Shown: one piece after another, positions 57,673-64,000 of the stretch
Layout: each line of letters opens with the position of its first letter
Numbering within the stretch: the stretch's first letter is position 1
Assembly (NCBI GenBank): GCA_033032865.1
Contig: JAWHQI010000040.1
Location: 12,789,501-12,853,500, forward strand
DNA from: Dactylorhiza incarnata
Lineage: Eukaryota > Streptophyta > Magnoliopsida > Asparagales > Orchidaceae
DNA: 64,000 bases
Direction of reading: 5' to 3'
Program-made: the position numbers and the translations under genes
The notes under the pieces: model-generated
Seen by the model: the letters and a program-made list of their open reading frames with translations, nothing else
The model's database searches: none
What the model was told of the DNA's origin: nothing

Positions 57673-57953
57673 CTGTTTACCTGCTCCGCGATTTTGAGCG
57701 GAGGAGACGATCCGACCATCCAAATCCTTTGGAATTCGATCCAATGGCTAGGATTAGTTGCTGGAGGGTCTTAGGGCTTGTGAGAGGAGTTAAACCCTCA
57801 TTCTTTTGAGGCTTTTCTCTCTCCAAACCTAGAGGAAGAAGAAGTGAGATTCCGCCATTGACGGAGCTCCGGAGCTCCGTTTCGCGAGCCGTTTCCAGAT
57901 CTGGAGAGTGCAGCCCGGTGCGGTCATTTCCCTCCGTCTAGAATCTCGGATCC

Positions 57954-57977
57954 ATGGCGAAAAAGAACGCTCCTAGG
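57954..57977 (+). CDS. gag: Candidate Tek-3 gag first exon inside the LTR
   Basis: An ATG at 57954 opens eight codons rich in Lys/Arg (second residue Ala) and is followed at once by GTAACG, a splice-donor form. The main gag frame has no ATG start; it runs back to an acceptor-like ATTATAG at 59603-59609. Exon 1 is 24 nt, so it joins in phase. The intron (57978-59609, 1632 bp) would remove the LTR end and primer site. Confidence 0.5.
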
Positions 57978-59399
57978 GTAACGATTCCTTCTCCCGTTGT
58001 TTGGACTTGTCTTTTGTCCTCTCCTTCATTTCTCTATGCTTGCATGAGGGATCCCTTTCACCAAATGGGTGAAGTGTAGGATTCCCTCAAGTTCTTCGGA
58101 ACTCCGGGTCGATTGTGTCCGTCCCCGACATATTGCATGTAGAAAATCCGGTAGTCGTGCGGATTTAGGCATTTTGTGTGAAGCCTATTCGTGGCCGTGA
58201 GCCCGAATCGGTGATGCTTGGATTGCGACGTTGCATTTAGGTTAAGCCTAGAATGCGTACCGGAGAATGACTCCGTGAAATCGTCTAAAGTAGTGCGGGA
58301 TTTAAGTGTAGGCGCCTTGTGAAGATCCTAACGAAAGCCCCATGCTTTGAGATTGGATGAAGGCAAACCTTCACCGCGAAATTGATGCAGAGCGTATTAT
58401 ACCTCCCTTATTTGAGTATTTGTGAAGCCTAGATCCTTGTGAAGGGATTAGGTGCGTAGCTTATAATTGTGTAGCACTTGAAAGTGCTAAACCCTTACGG
58501 GCCGAGGCGAAGCCGTACCCGCGTCGTGCGATAGATCGCGACGATTAGAGCACGGGCAAAGCTAAACCGAACCCGTTTCCATGCAGATCGGCAAGAGGTC
58601 CCTACCTCATGTAAGCCGTGCGATCATGGGAGAGGTCGTGGAAGGTGTTTTACCTAGACCGACCAAAAGCTCTTTTTCCCACCTAAGGCGATGGCCCTTA
58701 CGGTGGAGTGTTTGTGGAATTGATGTTGTTAGCCTCATGCGGTTGTTTAGGCGGTTGTGGGGAACCTTCGGGTGAACCCAACTAACATCATGTGCATACC
58801 TAGGTTCCCTCCTTTTTGATGCTCAACCTAGAAGATTGAATGTGCTTGAAACCTCACCTTGTGTAGTTGCACTTTCTTTATTTAGTACTTGTGCTAGTAT
58901 GGCTTGCTTGCAGGGTAGAATCTCCGCCACCCCGGGAAAGGGGTGGGGTCGTTATAATTTGGTCAGCTGTGCTGACCGTTACTTTGTTTGCCACCGCTTG
59001 GTGGAATGTTCTTATGCAGGTGCAGGTGAGCCTAGCGGGAAATAGCGGGCGGTGGCCCCTTTTGCTGAGTTGGCCCTTGAAGGCCAGCCTCCCTTTTTAG
59101 CTTTCTCATGTATTGCCGGCCTGCGTGCCGATGTATGTTTTGGAGTTTTAGTACATTTGTTGAATGTAAGGCCTTAAGGCCATAACTCTATTTCATGGTT
59201 TCATTCCTACGATAGTGGACAATTCTAATTGAAATGTTAAATCTTTATGCTTCCGCTAGTGTTTAGTATACTCTGCTGTAGTTTCTTTCTGTTTATCACC
59301 TTTTAACTCCTAGCTTGTGTGGTTAGTATGGCGTGGGGTCTCGGCCGGACCTACTGTTATATTATTCGTACTGGCAGGGTGTTACAATTTGGCATCGGA

Positions 59400-59411
59400 C
59401 TTAAGGCGTCG
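59400..59411 (+). other. Tek-3 primer-binding site (degenerate)
   Basis: TGGCATCGGACT follows the LTR at the usual distance and matches initiator tRNA-Met complement TGGTATCAGAGC at 8 of 12 positions. Confidence 0.7.
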
Positions 59412-59609
59412 ATCCGTAGTTTAGCGAATTCGGGACGAATTCCTTTTAAGGGGTGGTGTGCACGGGATGTGCATTCACCTAAAACGACAAAAAGTAATAA
59501 GAATGTCCACTTAGGAATGGGAAAACATACTTGTTTGCGGAACCTGAGCGTTCCATGATTATTGTTTGCTATGTTTTCAGTCACTAAATTGTGTCTTACA
59601 CGATTATAG

Positions 59610-60822
59610 GCGACTAGAAGTGGTGCTGGGCCGTCTCAACCCCGTAACACTGCTGAAAGTAGTGGGTCGGCTGAAGTGCCAGCGACCACTCCTCCTGCTG
59701 AGATGATCAGGTTAATCGCAGAAGCTGTCTTCGCGATGATCAATGCTCAACCGCAAAGGCTTGCACAGCCTGCTACGCCTAATACAGATGCGGCCCCGGT
59801 GATCGAACCTGCAGTGGAACCTGCGGTGGAACCGAGGGTTGAGACCCCTGTGCCAGTGGCTGCAGTGGAACCTGCGGTGGTGCAAAGGGTGGAGCGTCCT
59901 GTAGAGCGTGTAGTTGTTGCGCGAGCGCGTGATCAACAGCTGCAACACTTTCTAAGCTTCCATCCTCCAACTTTCTCGGGGACCGGATCCCCAACGGAGG
60001 CGGAGGACTGGCTGTCAACGGTTAGGAAGATTCTAAGGGCGACAACAACAGAAGAAGTTATGATGGTCACTTTAGCCACCTTCCTCCTTAACGGAGAGGC
60101 AGAGCGTTGGTGGGCTGAGCAGGAAGTGCACAAGTTCGGAGGCAGGGAGATTACCGAGATCACGATAGCGGAGTTCTCAAAGTCTTTTCTTCAAAGGTAT
60201 ATTCCTTCTGCCCAACGCATTGCGTTGCAAAACCAGTTTCTGAAGTTAACTCAAGGCGACAGCTCAGTGGATGAGTACTTGCACGAGTTCACTAAGCTGG
60301 GTCGTTATGCGGGGCCTATGATGGAAGACGAAGAGACAAAGACGAACAAGTTCTATGAAGGTCTTCGGGACAAGTTGAGGCTGCTCCTTGCAGGCCCTAT
60401 GACGTTAGGTTTCCAGGTGATGGTCCAAACTGCCAGATCCCTAGAGTTGGACATGAAGAGGGTACAAGCAAAAGCTGTGGCAAAGAAACCTGAGTTTCAT
60501 GTGTCGGTCTCTCAGTCCAAGTCAGAGTTCAGAAAGAACAAAAGGAAGTTCAAACCGGCGGAGCAAAACCGCTCAAATGTTTCGGGAGCAACGACTGTGC
60601 GGAGTTCTATCACGTGTTTCACCTGCGGGAAGGTGGGACACAAGGCCGCAGTGTGTCGAAGTGGTCCCCCGAAGGCAGAAAATCGAGCATTGGACTATGC
60701 TCGAGCTGCGGAAAAGGGTAAAGCTGCGGAGTCTTCGGCTTCCCAGCACATTACTCCGACTCAGCCGAGAGTCTACTCGCTTGGCCAGCAAGAAGCCATA
60801 CGACAAGCTGATGTTGTCACAG
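59610..60822 (+). CDS. gag: Tek-3 gag, main exon
   Basis: Open frame from the acceptor at 59609. Begins ATRSGAGPSQPRN, then the first Met-type frame call at 59676 is really a GTG. Pro/Val/Glu-rich repeats (VEPAVEPRVE), the capsid domain (QQLQHFLSFHPPTFSG, EAERWWAEQE, LQRYIPSAQR, VDEYLHEFTKLGRYAG), CCHC knuckle CFTCGKVGHKAAVC (60614-60655), and IRQADVVT at the end. No lesions. Beyond 60822 the genomic frame runs a few codons into an intron and stops at 60849. Confidence 0.85.
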
Positions 60823-60904
60823 GTATGAATCAAAAATTAGCTTTTGCATAGCTATTTGTGATTATACTATTGTGCAACTGTATGTTTTATTCGTGTGCAA
60901 TTAG
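60823..60904 (+). other. 82-bp GT-AG intron between Tek-3 gag and protease
   Basis: GTATGAATC...GTGCAATTAG, markedly AT-rich against GC-richer flanks. Removal joins frame 0 of gag to the pol frame in phase (phase 1), giving the usual uninterrupted leader into the protease. The same place in Tek-1 holds a 77-bp AT-rich insert. Confidence 0.75.
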
Positions 60905-63900
60905 GCTTTGTCCTAATTTTCAACTATCCGGCGAGAGCTCTATTTGATACGGGTGCATCGCACTCTTTTCTGTCCGAGGACTTCGTGGTGCGAATCGGAG
61001 TGCCATCTACCTTCGTAGAGGATAGATTAGAAGTAATGCTACCCAATGGATCTCGCATGTCTGCGGATAGGAAGAGCCGTGTGAAGGTGCGGATCGGAAA
61101 TCAGGATTTCGATTTGGAAGCATCGTTATTACCGTTAGCTGAATTCGATGTGATCTTCGGCATGGACTGGCTCTCGGAGCAGCGTGCATGCATAGATTGC
61201 AATTCTAAGGAGATCACTCTGGGAAGGAACACCGATGGAGAAACCACGTTTGCCGGTATGCGAGGAGCGAGCAAGACGCTGATGTCTGCTCTCCAAGTGG
61301 TTAAGGCAGTGAGAAAAGGCGCCGAGTTGTTCTTCACCTTGTTGGAGACTTCGGAGCCAAAGCCCAGGTTATGTGATGTCCCAGTCGTAGCGGAGTACGC
61401 CGACGTGTTTCCTAACGAACTCCCTGGGGCCCCGCCTCATCGGGAGATTGATTTCTGTATCGAGTTGGTGCCAGGTGCCAAACCTGTGGCCTGCTCACCG
61501 TACCGGATAGCGCCGAAGGAATTGGCAGAGCTGAAGGTCCAATTGCAAGAGCTGCTAGAGCAAGGCTACGTACGTCCAAGTTCATCGCCTTGGAGTGCAC
61601 CGGTCCTCTTTGTGAAAAAGAAGGACGGGAGCTTGCGTCTATGTATCGATTATCGAGAGCTAAACAAGTTGACCGAGAAGAACCGATATCCGATTCCAAG
61701 AATCGATGATCTATTCGACCAGCTGGTTGGGTCGACGGTATACTCCAAACTGGACCTAAGGTCCGGCTATTACCAACTGCGGATAAGGGAATGTGACATT
61801 CCAAAGACAGCGTTTAGTACCCGCTTTGGGCACTATGAGTTCACGGTGATGCCGTTCGGTCTGTCTAATGCACCGTCGGTATTCATGGACTTAATGAATG
61901 GGACGTTCCGTGAGTATTTGGATCAATTTGTGATCGTCTTTATCGACGACATTTTGGTATACTCTCAATCGGAAGAGGAGCATGTAGGGCATCTACACGC
62001 CGTTCTGAGCACCTTGAGGAGGAGTCAGCTATATGCCAAGTTCTCCAAGTGCGAGTTTTGGCTACCGTCAGTAGCATTCCTTGGTCACGTCGTTAGTGGA
62101 GATGGAATTGCGATTGATCCGTCGAAGATAGAAGCGATCCGAGCCTGGCCTTTGTTGAAAAACGTAGCGGAAGTCCGAAGTTTCTTAGGACTTGCCGGCT
62201 ATTATAGGCGCTTTGTGGAAAACTTCTCGAGGATTGCACTTCCTCTCACTAAATTGACTAGGAAAGATCATAAGTTCGTTTGGTCGCCCGAGTGCGCACG
62301 AGCTTTTGAAGAGCTGAAGAGCCATCTGACCACGGCGCCCATTCTATGCTCGCCATGTGGTACGGAAGGCTACGAAATTTATAGCGACGCCTCAGGGAGT
62401 GGTTTGGGTTGTGTCTTAGTGCAGTTCGGTAAGGTAATTGCCTACGGCTCCCGGCAGTTGAAGGTTCATGAGAGGAATTACCTGGTCCATGATTTGGAGC
62501 TAGCGGCCGTGGTATTTGCTCTTAAGCTTTGGAGGCATTATTTGTATGGCGTGAAGATCGACATCTTTACCGACCACAAGAGCCTCAAGTACTTGCTGGA
62601 TCAAAGGGAGTTGAATATGCGTCAAAGGAGGTGGTTGGAGTTCCTTGGGGACTACACCTTCGACATCAAATATACTCCTGGAAAGGGAATTGTAGTTGCG
62701 GACGCATTGAGTCGTCGGGCTCCCGCTCAAGCAAATTGGATTTTGATGCACGATGAGCGTCTAATCCGTGAGCTGGAAGAAATGGAGATCATTTGCGTTG
62801 ATCGAAGAGCGTCTACTTCAGAATGCTTGAACTAGACGGAGGTTCAATACCACCTTGCCGACCGAGTTTGACAGGCATTGGAGCTGGATGAGAGCATGAA
62901 ACGCTTTAAAGCGGAAACCGTTGACGGGTTAAACGCTGATTTCTCTTTCGAAGATGGCCTTATGTGGAAGAATGGCAGATTGTGCGTCCCAAACGTTGGT
63001 ACTCTACGGGCGGAGTTGATGTACGAGGCTCATCATACCAAGTACTCTATCCACCCGGGAAGCACGAAAATGTACATGGACATGAAGAAACTTTTCTGGT
63101 GGCCGGGTATGAAGAAAGACATTGCCCTTTACGTGGCCAAGTGTAACACTTGCGCGTTGGTGAAGGTGGAATGTCAGCGTCCCGGTGGATTTTTGAAGTC
63201 CTTGCCGATTCCAGAATGGAAGTTTGACGATATTTCGATGGATTTCGTGCACGGATTGCCGAAATCTCAGCATGGAAACGACGCCATCTGGGTGATCGTG
63301 GACAGACTGATAAAAGTATCGCATTTTATTCCGAACCAGAAGGATGATTCTGTAGAAAAGCTAGCGAAGCTCTATGTCGATAGTATTGTGCGGCTGCACG
63401 GTGTCCCTCATAGCATCGTCAGCGATCGTGACGGGCGTTTCACATCGAAAGATTGGAGGCTTATCCATGAACTGTTGGGCACTAAATTGAATTTCAGCAC
63501 GGCCTTCCACCCGCAAACGGATGGACAGACCGAGAGGACCAACAGGACTATGGAGGATATGCTCCGAATTTGCGCTCTAGATTTTGGAAAGAAGTGGGAA
63601 GATCATCTCTATATGATCGAATTCGCCTACAATAATAGCTACCAAGCCAGTATAAAGATGGCTCCCTTTGAGGCCCTCTATGGTAAGAAGTGTCGTACGC
63701 CGTTGTCTTGGGCGGAAACGGGCGATACTAAGCTATTGAAGCGAAAGGATGTTGAGGAAGCAACTTCGACGATCCGAACTATTCGTGAAAGGCTATTGAT
63801 TGCCCAGGATAGGCAAGCAAAATATTACAACGCCAAGCATAGGAACCTAGAGTTCGCCGTCGGTGACCGGGTTTACCTGAAGATCAAACCGTTCAAAGGG

Positions 63901-64000
63901 GTATCAAGGATCCGACGCTTGAAAAAGCTCAGTCCAAGGTACTTAGGACCGTTTGAGATTGTGGAACGTATTGGTGATGCGGCTTATCGGCTTGCACTAT
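60905..64000 (+). pseudogene. pol: Tek-3 pol: protease, RT, RNase H, integrase (two in-frame stops, cut by the window edge)
   Basis: Single frame to the window end apart from TAG at 62833 and TGA at 62869 (36 bases apart). Protease [10 protein letters not shown] (60940s); [70 protein letters not shown]; RNase [33 protein letters not shown]; integrase zinc site (HHTKYSIHPG, CNTCALVK), Asp (SMDFVHGLP), Asp (VSDRDGRFTS), Glu (GQTERTNR), then the GPY-type region (KKLSPRYLGPFEIVERIGD). The stops fall in the RNase H-integrase linker, so they may be the only lesions, or sequencing errors. Confidence 0.9.

Larger units (their letters stand above)
57431..59396 (+). repeat. Tek-3 5' LTR, 1966 bp
   Basis: TGTAACACCCCAAAG...GGCAGGGTGTTACA, perfect chromovirus-type inverted ends. 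Contains GCGCACGACCAGTGATCGTGCGC palindromes (57541, 57634), a TC-rich leader, a candidate gag first exon at 57954, and long non-coding sequence. No TATA box seen after the palindromes. Confidence 0.88.

Overview
The window is a plant nuclear genome segment made almost wholly of nested LTR retrotransposons, as in large angiosperm genomes. Evidence: Ty1/copia and Ty3/gypsy gag-pol fragments on both strands, tRNA-iMet-type primer sites, 5-bp target-site duplications (TSDs), and only two traces of non-retroelement genes (a FAR1/FHY3-like fragment and a small PNRC-like gene). I see no rRNA, tRNA gene, CRISPR or bacterial feature. Element names below (Tek-1, Sire-2 and so on) are local labels.

Left block (1-43826) is a Russian doll that can be unpacked by TSDs and by reading frames resuming across insertions. 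The outermost element is an old, broken minus-strand Ty3/gypsy chromovirus (Tek-1, Tekay-like): 5' LTR ~43267-43826, gag N-terminus 42449-42760, rest of gag/protease/RT 32757-35257, RNase H pieces 13686-13771 and 11940-12171, integrase to 11201. Inserted in it are: soloLTR-B (35258-42443, TSD GATGG), itself split by a Reina-like chromovirus (36505-42145, TSD TCATG); Tek-2 (13772-32751, TSD TCAAC), which holds Sire-3, which holds the intact Sire-2 (15615-27223, TSD AACAT); soloLTR-A (12172-13685, TSD CGTAG); and another Tekay LTR (6678-11200), cut by plus-strand Sire-4 LTR (4997-6677). A second Sirevirus, Sire-1, fills 1-4569.

Sire-2 is the centrepiece: 11.6 kb, 1508-bp LTRs with about seven differences by eye, intact gag (771 aa) and pol (1061 aa), and a third ORF of 727 aa after pol. 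That ORF has its own upstream block of CTCGAG palindromes plus a TATA box, repeating the architecture of the LTR, and carries a nuclear-localisation-like motif rather than envelope features.

Middle block (43827-49128): FAR1-like pseudogene, AT-rich intergenic DNA, a PNRC-like minus-strand gene (45814-46305), a 420-bp foldback MITE in its upstream region, a plus-strand copia remnant, and a palindrome-rich LTR-like stretch.

Right block: a 6.6-kb imperfect palindrome (49395-55970) made of two head-to-head copies of one Ty3/gypsy LTR+gag; an LTR with four 157-bp repeats and very long G/C runs (55971-57430); and a plus-strand Tekay-like chromovirus (Tek-3, 57431 to the edge) whose gag-pol frame appears to need two spliced introns, one starting inside the LTR.

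A theme crosses families: at least nine unrelated LTRs each carry a private array of short palindromes just upstream of the TATA box.
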